NCBI RefSeq assembly: GCF_016887565.1
Contig: NZ_CP069396.1
Coordinates: 434,001-498,000 of the forward strand
Direction: 5' to 3'
Source of the DNA: Archangium violaceum
GTDB taxonomy: Bacteria > Myxococcota > Myxococcia > Myxococcales > Myxococcaceae
Length of the DNA stretch: 64,000 nt
Shown: piece after piece, positions 8,238-16,788 of the stretch
How the letters are laid out: every line of letters begins with the position of its first letter
Position numbering within the stretch: position 1 is the stretch's first letter
The notes under the pieces: model-generated
Told to the model about the DNA's origin: nothing
The model's input: only the letters and a program-made list of their open reading frames with translations
Databases searched by the model: none
Program-made: the position numbers and the translations under genes

Positions 8238-9446
8238 TCACTCGTGGCGGTCGAGGCAGCCGTGGGGGTTGTCCGATGGCAGGGAGAGCCAGAGCCGGTC
8301 GAAGTCGAGGATGCCGCTCGCGTAGAGCCGCTCGAAGTCCTGGTAGTCGCCCTGGAAGCGCGGGTCCGTGATGGCCATCTCCGCCATGACGGGGAGCGCG
8401 TCCTTGCCCGCGGCGCGAGCGGCGAAGCGGAACAGGGCCCAGCGCACGCACAGGTCCTTCTCGTTCGCGAAGGCCTTGGCGTAGATGTCCAGCGCCTGCT
8501 TCTCGTCCTCGGCGAAGGACAGGTCGTGCGCCACCACCTGACGGACCTCCTCGCTGCCCTCGGTGGCCAGGAGCCTGGCCAGGTGCTCGGTGGACTTCTT
8601 GTCCAGCGGCACCCCGGACTGCATCTCCATCTCGAGCGCGAGGTAGCGGACGCGCTCATCCAGCGACTCGGTGCCGATGGTGAGGAGCTTGTCGAGGTAG
8701 GGTTTGGCGTTCCCGGTACGCACGAGGTCCGCCTCCATCACCCGGCCGATGGCGCGCGTGGTGACCCAGCCGGCCTCACCCGACGAGGCGTCCTTGGCGA
8801 AGGTGGCGAGCTTGTCGAGCGCCGCCGGCTCGAGCCTGGGCATTCGCTGCAGCTCGTCCAGGAAGCCCGCGCGCCGGTTGATGTCGATGCTCTCGTCGAG
8901 CCCCAGGGACGTGAGCTGCGCGGCGAGCTTGGGCAGGGCCTCGGAGCCCCGGATGCCCGCCATGAGCAGCTTGAACTCCGCGGGCGGGGCCTCGCGCGCC
9001 CAGCCGAGGACCTCACTGGCACGGCCCTCGTCGTTTCCGATGAGCTCGGCCAGACGCGCCTTGAGGTAATCGATGACGAGCGGATCCCTCGAGGCCAGCA
9101 GGGGCGCGGCCCAGGCCCGGAACGTCTCGAGGGTCACCTTGTCGTTGAACTGCTCCAGGTCCTGCCAGCAGGTGGTCTTGTTGAACTGGGGGGCCTTCTC
9201 CTCGGCCCGACCGCCCTGGCCGGTGTGCCCGGCGGCGTTCGCGGGACCCGAGCCCGTCGGCTGGGAGCCGGGCGTGGCGGCCTGACGCGCATCGGGTGTG
9301 CCGCTGTCCTCACCGGAGCCGCGGGCGAGCAGCGCCACGGCCGCGAGCAGGGCCACGACGCCGAGTGCGATCGCGATCTTCGGCGTGCGGCGGGACGAGG
9401 CACTGACCGGGGCGGACGCGGAGCGATGAATGGAGTCTGGGATCAT
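8238..9446 (-). CDS. membrane-anchored HEAT-like repeat protein
   Basis: About 402 residues. The N-terminus has a basic stretch followed by one membrane helix (IAIALGVVALLAAVALLA), then a low-complexity Gly/Pro/Ala linker, then a domain beginning FNKTTCWQDLEQFNDKVT and helical repeats (VRYLALEMEMQ, EEVRQVVAHDLSF, LCVRWALFRFAARA). The pattern is that of a periplasm-facing solenoid anchored in the inner membrane. The start is taken as the ATG before IPDSIHRS; longer in-frame extensions upstream look non-coding. It is the first gene of a two-gene unit with the exported HEAT-like protein. No family name is recognised. Confidence 0.75.
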   Translation of the reverse strand: MIPDSIHRSASAPVSASSRRTPKIAIALGVVALLAAVALLARGSGEDSGTPDARQAATPGSQPTGSGPANAAGHTGQGGRAEEKAPQFNKTTCWQDLEQFNDKVTLETFRAWAAPLLASRDPLVIDYLKARLAELIGNDEGRASEVLGWAREAPPAEFKLLMAGIRGSEALPKLAAQLTSLGLDESIDINRRAGFLDELQRMPRLEPAALDKLATFAKDASSGEAGWVTTRAIGRVMEADLVRTGNAKPYLDKLLTIGTESLDERVRYLALEMEMQSGVPLDKKSTEHLARLLATEGSEEVRQVVAHDLSFAEDEKQALDIYAKAFANEKDLCVRWALFRFAARAAGKDALPVMAEMAITDPRFQGDYQDFERLYASGILDFDRLWLSLPSDNPHGCLDRHE

Positions 9447-9584
9447 GGGACGGGTTCCAATAAGAGGAGGGCCCGAATTCCCGTCCGTCCCAATAAAAGA
9501 GAAAAACCCCGACTCCACTGCCATCCCGGACCTAAAAAAGGCCGTGATTCCAATGGGTTGTGGGGAATGTTGATTGGGTTGGAA

Positions 9585-9643
9585 TTTTCCAGGGGATGAA
9601 AATCCCCAGGAAAAAGGGCTGCTGGCGCGGCCCGTCAGCCCTT
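9585..9643 (-). terminator. terminator region after the FAD oxidoreductase gene
   Basis: On the minus strand AAGGGCT (overlapping the stop codon) pairs with AGCCCTT and runs into TTTTCC, an intrinsic-terminator pattern. Immediately beyond, 9585-9614 forms a second hairpin with 13-bp arms (one mismatch), flanked by A and T runs, which could stop transcription from either side. Confidence 0.6.
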
Positions 9644-11068
9644 GCGCCACACCTCGCTGGCGAGCAGCGCACGCGCGGCGAGGAAGCCACACAGCCCGTG
9701 AACACCGGGCCCGGGAGGCGTGGAGGACGAGCACAGGTAGAGGCGCGGGTCGGGCGTGGCGTACGGGACGAGACGAGCCATGGGCCGGGCGAACAGCTGC
9801 ATTCCCTCCATGGCGCCGCCGGAGATGTCGCCGCCGATGAAGTTGGCGTTGTAGGCCTCGTACTGCGCGGGCGAGCGCGTGTGCCGGGCGAGGATGCGCT
9901 CGCGGAAGCCGGGGGCGTAGCGCTCCATCTGGGCCTCGATGCGCCCGGTCATGTCCTCGGTGCAGCCATTGGGCACGTGGCAGTAGGCCCAGCCGGTGTG
10001 CTGGCCCGAGGGCGCGCGGCTGCCATCGAACAGCGTGTGTTGGGCCACGAGCACGTAGGGATGCTCGGGGGCCTCGCCGCGTGCGACGGCGGCCTCGCTG
10101 GCGGAGATCTCCTCCAACGTGCCGCCGAGGTGCACGGTGCCCGCGCGCGCGCATGCGGAAGCGCGCCAGGGAATGGGGCCGGAGAGGGCCCAGTCCACCT
10201 TGAAGACACCGGGCCCGTAGCGGAAGCGCTTGAGTCCCTCCACGTAGTGCGGGGGCAGCCGGTGTCCGGCGAGCCTCACGAGCTGCGCGGGCGTCACGTC
10301 GAGCAGCACGGCGCGGGCGCGAGGCAGCTCATCCACGTTGTGCACGCGGTGGCCGGTGACGACCTCGCCGCCGAGCGCGCGCAGGTAGCTGACGAGCGCG
10401 TCGACGAGCTTCTGGGTGCCGCCTTTGGGAAAGGGCCAACCGACGGCGTGGCCCGAGGCGAGCAGGAGGATGCCGAAGGCGGAGGTGAAGGGGCGCTCGA
10501 GGGCGGAGAAGGAGTGGGCGGCGGAGCCGGCGAAGAGGGCGCGAGCGAGGGGGCCGCGGAAGGCGTTCTGGGCGAGCGAGTGGGCGGGGCGGAGGGCGCG
10601 CAGGCCGAAGCGGGCGAGGCGCAGGGGGCGGCGGGGGAGGCGCAGCGGGTCGGCCATCTGGGCCATCACGTCGTCGAAGGCGCGCACCATGGGGCGCATC
10701 CATTTCACATACGTGTCGGCGTCGGGGCCGAGCCCCTGGGCGGTGGCCTCGAGCCCGCGCTCGAGGAGGGCGGCGGTGCCATTCTCCAGGGGGTGGGCGA
10801 GGGGGGCGTCGGGGTGGACCCACTCGAGACCATGGGCATCGAGCGGGAGCTGACGGAAGAAGGGGGAGGCGGCGGCGAGGGGGTGGATGGCGGAGCAGAC
10901 GTCGTGGACGAAGCCGGGGAGGGTGAGCTCGGCCGAGCGCGCACCACCGCCGGGAGTGGGGGCTGCCTCGAGCACCCGCACCGAGCGGCCCGCGCGGGCC
11001 AGGGAGACGGCGGCCGCGAGCCCGTTGGGGCCCGCGCCCACGACGACCGCATCGAGCACCGAGCTCAT
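9635..11068 (-). CDS. phytoene-desaturase-like FAD oxidoreductase
   Basis: About 477 residues. It begins with the dinucleotide-binding motif VVVGAGPNGLAAAVSLARAG and the acidic end of the second strand (VLEA), followed by PGGGARS, as in CrtI/COG1233 flavoenzymes. The C-terminal FAD motif is represented by LYLCSSSTPPGPGVHGLCGFLAA. Related proteins include carotenoid desaturases and retinol saturases; the substrate here cannot be told. The start is the ATG at 11068; an in-frame GTG 15 bp upstream is the alternative. It stands alone, divergent from the SDR gene. A hydrophobic substrate is likely from the family. Confidence 0.85.
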   Translation of the reverse strand: MSSVLDAVVVGAGPNGLAAAVSLARAGRSVRVLEAAPTPGGGARSAELTLPGFVHDVCSAIHPLAAASPFFRQLPLDAHGLEWVHPDAPLAHPLENGTAALLERGLEATAQGLGPDADTYVKWMRPMVRAFDDVMAQMADPLRLPRRPLRLARFGLRALRPAHSLAQNAFRGPLARALFAGSAAHSFSALERPFTSAFGILLLASGHAVGWPFPKGGTQKLVDALVSYLRALGGEVVTGHRVHNVDELPRARAVLLDVTPAQLVRLAGHRLPPHYVEGLKRFRYGPGVFKVDWALSGPIPWRASACARAGTVHLGGTLEEISASEAAVARGEAPEHPYVLVAQHTLFDGSRAPSGQHTGWAYCHVPNGCTEDMTGRIEAQMERYAPGFRERILARHTRSPAQYEAYNANFIGGDISGGAMEGMQLFARPMARLVPYATPDPRLYLCSSSTPPGPGVHGLCGFLAARALLASEVWRKG

Positions 11069-11311
11069 GTCTTCTAACTTCACCCGACCTGATGGGTACG
11101 CGAGGAAAATGCCGCCGCGTTGAGTTCACGAGTGAACGTCCGGGGTCGGCCGGTGCCACGGCACCCGGGCGGGCGGGCGGGGGGACGGGAGGGCGGGATG
11201 CGCGGAGGGGGCGGGAATTCCCATTCTCCTCCGGCGGAGTGCCGGGTGGACGTGGAGCCGCCGAGCGGGCCCGAGGGCTGGCGGCGGAAACCGAGACACA
11301 GGGGAGAGGAC

Positions 11312-12295
11312 ATGGCTCGCCAGGACCTGAGGGGCAAGGTCGCCATCGTGACGGGGGCGTCGAGCGGGGTGGGGTGGCAGGCGGCGGTGCGGCTGGGAGA
11401 GGCGGGGGTGAAGCTGTGCGTCACCGCGCGCCGGGTGGAGGCGCTGGAGAAGCTGCGCCATCTGATGCAGGACAAGGGCGTGGAGTGCATCTCGGTGCCC
11501 GGGGACGTGACGGTGCAGGGGGACGTGGACCAGGTGGTGCGCGAGTGCCTGGCGCACTACGGCCGGGTGGACATCCTGGTGAATGACGCGGGGGTGCAGT
11601 CCTACGGCCTGTTCGATGAGCTGCCGTGGGAGCACATCACCCGCATCTTCGACATCAACTGTTTTGGCTTCATGCGCTTCGCGCGGGCGGTGCTGCCGCA
11701 TTTCCGGCAACAGGGCAGTGGCCACATCCTCAACATCCAGTCGATGTTGTCGAAGGGCTCGGCGCCGTTGTTGTCGGCGTACTCCGCGAGCAAGCACGCC
11801 ACGCTGGGGTGGGCGAAGAGCCTGGAGATGGAGCTGGTGGGCTCGGGCATCCAGGTGTCGAACGTGCTGGTGCCGTCGGTGGCGACGAACATGTTCGCGC
11901 ACGCGCCGACGATGTTTGGATTGGCGCCCAAGCCGGTGCCGCCGACGTATGACCCGGACGTGGTGGCGCGGGCGGTGGTGCGATGCGCGAGGAACCCGGG
12001 GAAGACCTCGGTGCCGGTGTTCCTGCAGGGCCGGCTGATGCTGTGGCTGAACGGTATCGCCCCGGGGGTGGGCAAGTTCATCATGGGGCGGTGGGGCGCG
12101 CGGATGCAGATGCGCGACGAGCCCGTCGAGCGGCCCGAGGGCAATCTCTTCCATGCCATCCCGCAGGGAGTGGGCCCCTATGGCCCGGTGCCGCCCACGC
12201 CGAAGTGGAAGCGCTACTCGATGGCGGCGGGCCTCGCGGCGCTGGCGGGTGGTGTGGTGCTGGGAGTGGCCGGGTTGGCGCGCGCGGCACGCTGA
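11312..12295 (+). CDS. short-chain dehydrogenase/reductase with C-terminal membrane helix
   Basis: 327 residues with the SDR features in order: cofactor motif TGASSGVG near residue 15, NDAG in place of NNAG near residue 90, an active-site serine in NIQSML and the YSASK catalytic pair. The C-terminus, after a proline-rich linker, ends in a hydrophobic helix (AAGLAALAGGVVLGVAGLA) that could tether the enzyme to the membrane; this tail is unusual for the family. The ATG is preceded by a strong GGGGAGAGGA site. The longer open frame upstream is not needed. The substrate is unknown; a lipid or sterol-like compound would fit the tail. Confidence 0.88.
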   Translation: MARQDLRGKVAIVTGASSGVGWQAAVRLGEAGVKLCVTARRVEALEKLRHLMQDKGVECISVPGDVTVQGDVDQVVRECLAHYGRVDILVNDAGVQSYGLFDELPWEHITRIFDINCFGFMRFARAVLPHFRQQGSGHILNIQSMLSKGSAPLLSAYSASKHATLGWAKSLEMELVGSGIQVSNVLVPSVATNMFAHAPTMFGLAPKPVPPTYDPDVVARAVVRCARNPGKTSVPVFLQGRLMLWLNGIAPGVGKFIMGRWGARMQMRDEPVERPEGNLFHAIPQGVGPYGPVPPTPKWKRYSMAAGLAALAGGVVLGVAGLARAAR

Positions 12296-12837
12296 ACGAG
12301 GGGCGGCACTACCTGGGGGAGATCATCGACGACGAGCTGTGGGCGTCCCCACGGCCGTCGACATGGAACCTGTGGGCCGTCTCGGTGCTCCTGGCGAAGC
12401 TGGGGAACACCTTCTGCTTCGGGACGCGAGGACCGGGCGGCTGGTGGCTCGTGAGAGAGCCCGAGTGGCACTTCGGCCAGCAGGTGCTGGTGCCTGACCT
12501 GGCGGGCTGGCGCCGAGAGAGGGCACCCGGGTTGTTCGAACGGGATGAGCCCTTCTTCGAGCTGGCTCCCGATTGGATCTGTGAGGTGTTGTCTCCCTCC
12601 ACGGTCGCGCTGGATCGGGGGCGCAAGCTGTCCCTCTATCATCAGGAGGGTGTGAGCCACGCGTGGTTGTTGGACCCGCGAGCTCACACGTTGGAGATCT
12701 ACCGTCGAGGATCGCGGGGATGGCAGCTCGCGGCGCATCACGGAGGCAAGGGGATTCCACGAAGTCGAGGGGGGCGCTCTGGTACCATGTCGGGCGGTCA
12801 TGGCAAGTGTACCCACTACGGGGAGCAGGGAAGGTGA
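12296..12837 (+). pseudogene. decayed Uma2-family (DUF820) endonuclease-like gene
   Basis: The frame reads LGEIIDDELWASPRPSTWN, then GPGGWWLVREPEWHFG, VPDLAGWRRERAP, PDWICEVLSPST and HAWLLDPRAHTLEIYR, all diagnostic of Uma2 proteins (PD-(D/E)XK fold). No ATG, GTG or TTG start exists ahead of LGEIIDD, and about 15 N-terminal residues of a normal member are missing. After HHGGKG the frame loses the family's C-terminus; a neighbouring frame gives GFHEVEGGAL, which looks like the lost end, so a frameshift is likely. It abuts the SDR stop codon. A comparable but intact gene lies at 23.7 kb. Confidence 0.65.
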
Positions 12838-12843
12838 GCCTCG

Positions 12844-13470
12844 TCACTCCTCGGGGTCGAGCACTTCGAGCAGTACCTGCCCGTTCGTCAGGTCGAGCAG
12901 CGCGGCCTGGAACGCCTCGAGCCGGGTGACGGGAATCGCGAGTTGATAGCCCACGGTGGCGGCGTACTCCTCCGAGAGGGTCTCTGCCTCGTGGGCCGCG
13001 AGCATCCGGCGGACACCGTCGACGCTCGCGTACTCGAGCTCGATGCGCAGGCGGGCTTTGCGCACGCGCTCGGTGGTGGGGAGGTTCTCGAGCGCCTGCT
13101 GGACGCAGCCGGTGTAGGCCCGCACCAGTCCGCCCTTGCCCAGGAGCGTCCCGCCGAAGTAGCGGGTGACGACGACCGCGACATCTCCCACGCCGCTGTG
13201 GAGCAGTGCCGTCAGCATGGGCCGGCCCGCGGTCCCATGCGGCTCACCGTCATCGCTCATCCCCGCCATTCCGGTCGAACCGGGGGGACCTACGACGTAC
13301 GCCCAGCAGTTGTGGTTGGCATCGGCGAACTCCTCGCGGACGCGGGTGATGAACGCCTTGGCCTCCTCCACCGTCGGAGCCGGGGCAACCGTGGTGATGA
13401 AGCGGCTGCGCTGGAGCTCCTGCTCCACCCGATGGAGTCGTGCTGGGACGAGGTAGCGTTTGCCTTCCAT
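12844..13470 (-). CDS. yigZ: YigZ/IMPACT family protein
   Basis: 208 residues matching the YigZ family along its length: SRFITTVAPAPTVEEAKAFI at the N-terminus, NCWAYVVG, SDDGEPHGTAGRPML in the middle and DVAVVVTRYFGGTLLGKGGLVRAY, the family's strongest signature, followed by the ferredoxin-like C-terminal domain. Members are cytoplasmic and related to the eukaryotic translation regulator IMPACT; the bacterial role is not settled. It converges on the Uma2 remnant and is 24 bp from the lipoprotein gene on the same strand. Confidence 0.93.
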   Translation of the reverse strand: MEGKRYLVPARLHRVEQELQRSRFITTVAPAPTVEEAKAFITRVREEFADANHNCWAYVVGPPGSTGMAGMSDDGEPHGTAGRPMLTALLHSGVGDVAVVVTRYFGGTLLGKGGLVRAYTGCVQQALENLPTTERVRKARLRIELEYASVDGVRRMLAAHEAETLSEEYAATVGYQLAIPVTRLEAFQAALLDLTNGQVLLEVLDPEE

Positions 13471-13494
13471 TCTCGATGTTGCTCGTAGCTCCGA

Positions 13495-13974
13495 TCACTC
13501 GAACTTGTCGACCACCGTGACGGGGGCCGTCTTGGGCAGGGTGATGGCGCTGGGGGTGGTGCCCGCCTCGGCGTAGATGCCTCCCGGGGCCGAGGAGCCG
13601 AGCACCAGGCACACGGGATGGACCTGTCCATCCGGCAGGCGGGCCTGGGTGTAGTGGGCCTGGACCTTGCCCATGTCGATCCACAGCACTCCCTCGACGA
13701 GCGTCCCCGCGGGCAATCCTCCCACGTCGCTCTCGAGCCGGCTCGTGAGAGGGCCCTGGCGGTAGACGCCGTAGTCATCGGGGCCACCCGGCTGCGAGGA
13801 CTCGAGCGTCAGGGTGCCCCGCTGCCCGGGCTCCACGCTCAACTTCTTCATGAGCGCGACGGTCTCGGGCGCACAGGTCTGCCTGGGGCCGGGAGTCCGG
13901 TCCTTGTTGAGCACGGTGCACGCCGTCAGCGCGATGGCGCCCATGGTGAGGCAGAGCTTGGAGAGTGTCCGCAT
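13495..13974 (-). CDS. lipoprotein of unknown function
   Basis: 159 residues starting MRTLSKLCLTMGAIALTAC, a signal peptide with lipobox LTAC, so it should be lipidated on the cysteine at about residue 19. The mature protein has a second cysteine pair (QTCAPE and VHPVCLV) and is otherwise beta-rich with TLTLES and GTLVEGVLWIDM segments. The ATG chosen has an AAGGAAGG ribosome binding site 5 bp upstream; longer in-frame starts lack one. It is probably co-transcribed with yigZ. No family recognised. Confidence 0.75.
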   Translation of the reverse strand: MRTLSKLCLTMGAIALTACTVLNKDRTPGPRQTCAPETVALMKKLSVEPGQRGTLTLESSQPGGPDDYGVYRQGPLTSRLESDVGGLPAGTLVEGVLWIDMGKVQAHYTQARLPDGQVHPVCLVLGSSAPGGIYAEAGTTPSAITLPKTAPVTVVDKFE

Positions 13975-14202
13975 GGAGCCTTCCTTGAGAGTCGCCATGC
14001 AGTACACCCGCGCGGCTCGCGGGGGCCGGAGTCCTTCGTGCCGCAGTCGTGCAACGGACGAAGCGCTACGCCTCGATCAGGGGCCGGCGATGGAGCGAGC
14101 CCCCATTGGCCGCTCCTCCGGACGTTTGCGGCGTTCACGGCTTCAACCTGGTGGCCGTGACCCTCCCTCCCTCTCCCTTTCGGGCACGGTGGTCCCGTGT
14201 AT

Positions 14203-14239
14203 GCCCCCTCTCCCCCTGGGAGAGGGCTGGGGTGAGGGT
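14203..14239 (+). repeat. palindromic repeat, copy R2
   Basis: The unit inside the left arm of the long inverted element: CCCCTCTCCCCCTGGGAGAGGGctggggtgagggt. It lies upstream of gor. Confidence 0.85.
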
Positions 14240-14359
14240 CTTTCCCCGCCCCGAGACCGTGCGACCAGGCGTGTCCCGGTGGCTCCAGAGCGTCGGCTTC
14301 TGACCGGATGGGCTCATGGGGCGCGCGGAACGTGCTTCACGCAGCGGCATCTCGGGTTA

Positions 14360-14395
14360 ACCCTCACCCCAGCCCTCTCCCAGGGGGAGAGGGGG
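14360..14395 (+). repeat. palindromic repeat, copy R3
   Basis: Reverse-complement of R2 in the right arm, ending close to the gor start. Confidence 0.85.
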
Positions 14396-14414
14396 CATAC
14401 ACAGAGGAGACGCG

Positions 14415-15821
14415 ATGCCCCAGTACGACTTCGATCTGTTCACCATCGGCGCGGGCTCGGGCGGTGTGGCGGCGAGCCGCCGCGCGGGCTCGTACGGTGC
14501 ACGCGTCGCCATCTGCGAGGACAACCGCATCGGTGGCACGTGTGTGCATCGCGGGTGTGTGCCCAAGAAGCTGCTCGTCTACGGAGCCCACTTCCGTCAT
14601 GACTTCGAGGACGCGGCGGGCTTTGGCTGGTCCCTCTCCGAGCCCGGTTTCGACTGGAAGAAGCTCCAGGCGGCCAAGGACAAGGAACTGGAGCGGCTCG
14701 ATGGTGTGTACCGGCGGTTGCTCCGGGACTCGGGAGTGAAGCTCCTCGAGGGCCGGGGCCGGCTGGTGGACGAGCACACGGTCGAGGTGAATGGCCAGCG
14801 CTACACGGCGGAGCGCATCCTGGTGGCCACGGGCTCGCGTCCGTTGCTCCCCGAGGTCACGGGCATCGAGCACGCCATCACCTCGGACGGGGCGCTGGGC
14901 CTGCCGGAGCTGCCGCGCCGCATCGCCATCGTGGGCGGAGGCTACATCGGGGTGGAGTTCGCGGGCATCTTCAACGCGCTGGGCTCCAAGGTGGTGATGC
15001 TCATCCGGGGCGACATGGTGTTGCGCGGCTTCGATGACGACATCCGCGCGATGCTCACCCAGGAGATGCGCAAGAAGGGCATCGACCTGCGGCCGGAGAC
15101 CTTCGTGCGTGACATCGAGAAACGCGCGGACGGCTCGTTGAGTCTGCTGACGCGGATGGGGGACACGCTCGAGGTGGACGCGGTGCTGTACGCCACGGGG
15201 CGCGTGCCCAATACCCAGGGGCTCGGCCTGGAGGAGGTGGGCGTGCGGCTGGACGCGCGCGGCGCGGTGGAGGTGGACGAGTGGTCTCGCACCAGCGTGG
15301 ACAATGTCCATGCCGTGGGCGACGTGACGGACCGCATCAACCTCACGCCGGTGGCCATCGCCGAGGGGCGCGCCCTGGCCGAGACGCTCTTCCACGACAA
15401 CCCCACGAAGATGGACCACACGGGGGTGGCCTCGGCGGTGTTCAGCCAGCCCCCCGTGGGCACCGTGGGGTTCACCGAGCTCGAGGCCCGTGAGCGCCAC
15501 GGCAAGGTGGACGTGTACGTGTCCAACTTCCGGCCCATGAAGCACACGCTGAGCGGGCGCGACGAGCGCTCGATGATGAAGCTCATCGTCGAGCGCGACA
15601 GCGGGCGCGTCCTGGGCTTCCACATGGTGGGCGCCGACGCGCCCGAAATCATCCAGGGCCTGGCGGTGGCTCTCAAATGTGGCGTCACCAAGAAGCAGCT
15701 CGACTCGACGGTGGGCATCCACCCCACGGCGGCCGAGGAGTTCGTCACCATGCGCGACAAGCGTCCGGACCCCGAGGAGGACGCCGCCCGGGAGCTCGGC
15801 CACGACGCCCTCTCCCACTGA
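14415..15821 (+). CDS. gor: glutathione reductase
   Basis: 468 residues, the usual length of the family. GAGSGG at the N-terminus binds FAD; GGTCVHRGCVPKK carries the redox-active disulfide; VGGGYIGVEFAGI is the second nucleotide motif, and the LIRGDMVLRGFD stretch has the arginines that in glutathione reductases select NADPH. The C-terminal HPTAAEEFVTMR supplies the catalytic His-Glu of the partner subunit in the dimer. It reduces glutathione disulfide in the cytoplasm. The ATG has an AGAGGAGA site. Other disulfide reductases are possible, but LIRGD and the C-terminus favour glutathione. Confidence 0.92.
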   Translation: MPQYDFDLFTIGAGSGGVAASRRAGSYGARVAICEDNRIGGTCVHRGCVPKKLLVYGAHFRHDFEDAAGFGWSLSEPGFDWKKLQAAKDKELERLDGVYRRLLRDSGVKLLEGRGRLVDEHTVEVNGQRYTAERILVATGSRPLLPEVTGIEHAITSDGALGLPELPRRIAIVGGGYIGVEFAGIFNALGSKVVMLIRGDMVLRGFDDDIRAMLTQEMRKKGIDLRPETFVRDIEKRADGSLSLLTRMGDTLEVDAVLYATGRVPNTQGLGLEEVGVRLDARGAVEVDEWSRTSVDNVHAVGDVTDRINLTPVAIAEGRALAETLFHDNPTKMDHTGVASAVFSQPPVGTVGFTELEARERHGKVDVYVSNFRPMKHTLSGRDERSMMKLIVERDSGRVLGFHMVGADAPEIIQGLAVALKCGVTKKQLDSTVGIHPTAAEEFVTMRDKRPDPEEDAARELGHDALSH

Positions 15822-15921
15822 GCCGTCCTCGTCCCGCTCTTCTTCCTTTCTCCTTCAAGGATTCTTCGGTTGAATACACGACTGTCCGGCCTCGCCGGAC
15901 TTCACTCCAGGAGAAAGAAAC

Positions 15922-16128
15922 ATGAGCAAGCAGGCCAAGGGTCTCTGGACGATGGCAGCGCTGGTGCTGGGTCTGGGTGTGGGCTTCTCGGCTGGGGCCA
16001 GTCCGGAGTCGAAGGAGCCGCCCTCCGACATCATCGTTGAGTGTGCGCGCGACTCCGACTGCGATGCCAAGTGTGATGGTCCGGGCAGCGGCGACTGCTC
16101 GTCGTTCAGGTGCTACTGCCTCCGCTAG
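15922..16128 (+). CDS. small secreted cysteine-rich protein
   Basis: 68 residues: a signal peptide with hydrophobic core MAALVLGLGVGFSAGA, then a short mature peptide of about 40 residues with six cysteines (CARDSDC, AKC, GDC, RCYC). Three disulfides in so small a mature chain suggest a knottin-like extracellular peptide. CARDSDC followed by a C-rich tail recalls the short repeats of bacterial cysteine-rich extracellular proteins. The start has an ideal CCAGGAGAAAG site. A perfect 11-bp hairpin follows the gene. Toxin, inhibitor and structural roles are all possible. Confidence 0.75.
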   Translation: MSKQAKGLWTMAALVLGLGVGFSAGASPESKEPPSDIIVECARDSDCDAKCDGPGSGDCSSFRCYCLR

Positions 16129-16452
16129 TCCGTCTTCGGCCGGCGCTCCGGAAACAGCCGGAGCGCCGCGGTACGGACTCTCCACTCCCAGTCCGACAGG
16201 TTGCAACCGCGCCCCGGGAACGCTGGAATAGCCCGTCCCCCGAGGGAACTCCCGAATACGTCAGAGTGTCACGGTATCAACCGTCCATGCCGGCGCCGAC
16301 GGCTCCGCGGAGGGTTCTCCGCCCGTGCGGCGTTCCGGTTCATGGTAGGGGGGCACGCCGTGGTGAAGAACAGCGCGAGTGCAAAGTTGCAATCCTCAAA
16401 GATTGAGGATAGGGTGTTCACAGTCAACCCTACGGCCCAGGGAGGTGTTTCG
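16129..16452. other. gene-free stretch
   Basis: About 320 bp between a small secreted-protein gene and a hypothetical gene. It contains the hairpin at its left edge. The rest has several short dyads but no reading frame with start and ribosome site. Confidence 0.6.
16141..16168 (+). terminator. strong hairpin after the cysteine-rich protein gene
   Basis: Perfect 11-bp arms CGGCGCTCCGG and CCGGAGCGCCG with a 6-nt loop, 12 bp after the stop codon. No T tract follows, so termination is probable but not certain. Confidence 0.55.
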
Positions 16453-16680
16453 ATGTTCGAGCACGCGCCAGTGTCCCTCCTGGATGAGAGGCGGATGGGG
16501 ACGGAGTGGGTGGAGTGGTGGAATGGCCTGGACGACGGCATCGGCCGTGCGTCGCGCCAGCCTGTCCTCGCCGTGGAGCCGCCGCGCGACCCCGAGCCCC
16601 TGGAGCGCTCCTCGCTGGCGCCCCTGCGCTCCCGGTCCGGTACCTCCAGGCCCTCGGGCCCCGAGGCGCTCTGCGCCTGA
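16453..16680 (+). CDS. hypothetical small protein
   Basis: 75 residues starting MFEHAPVSLLDERR. A good GGGAGGTG ribosome binding site lies 6 bp before the ATG. The N-terminal half is helical with aromatic residues (EWVEWWNGLDDGIG); the C-terminal half is rich in Arg, Ser and Pro and probably disordered. No motif or family is recognised. The ribosome site and balanced N-terminal composition support coding, but a chance frame in GC-rich DNA cannot be excluded. Confidence 0.5.
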   Translation: MFEHAPVSLLDERRMGTEWVEWWNGLDDGIGRASRQPVLAVEPPRDPEPLERSSLAPLRSRSGTSRPSGPEALCA

Positions 16681-16694
16681 ATTCGTCTGTTCTC

Positions 16695-16756
16695 GCAGGT
16701 TGAGATTTTCAACGCTGTTGGAAAGAAGTAGGAGCAACCTTAAGATTCTAGGTTGC
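16695..16756. promoter_or_regulatory. probable operator of the PadR-type regulator
   Basis: A perfect dyad GCAACCT-N9-AGGTTGC at 16734-16756 ends 32 bp before the PadR ATG. A further AGGTTG half-site occurs at 16697-16702, overlapping a second dyad (GTTGA-N5-TCAAC). The region is notably AT-rich for this genome. PadR-family proteins often bind such dyads and repress their own operon; that is the likely role here. Confidence 0.5.
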
Positions 16757-16788
16757 GTTCCTCGATTTTCCGATTACTCTGCCCTTTT

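Larger units (their letters stand above)
14197..14402. repeat. 206-bp element with perfect 43-bp inverted arms
   Basis: Arm 14197-14239 is the exact reverse complement of 14360-14402, separated by 120 bp of unrelated sequence. Each arm contains one CCCTCTCCC/GGGAGAGGG palindromic repeat unit (R2 and R3) plus GTGTATGCCC at its outer edge. The perfect identity over 43 bp suggests recent duplication or gene conversion. The inner arm ends 12 bp before the glutathione reductase ATG, so its promoter must be inside or upstream of the element. Confidence 0.9.
13975..14414. other. gene-free divergent region with long inverted repeat
   Basis: This 440-bp space separates the divergent lipoprotein and glutathione reductase genes. 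It holds the 206-bp inverted-repeat element listed separately. I see no convincing reading frame or RNA gene. The reductase ribosome binding site (AGAGGAGA) directly follows the element. Confidence 0.7.

Noticed and set aside
11092-11311. N-terminal extension of the SDR gene
   Set aside because: The added residues are Gly/Arg/Pro-rich and the internal ATG has a strong ribosome site.
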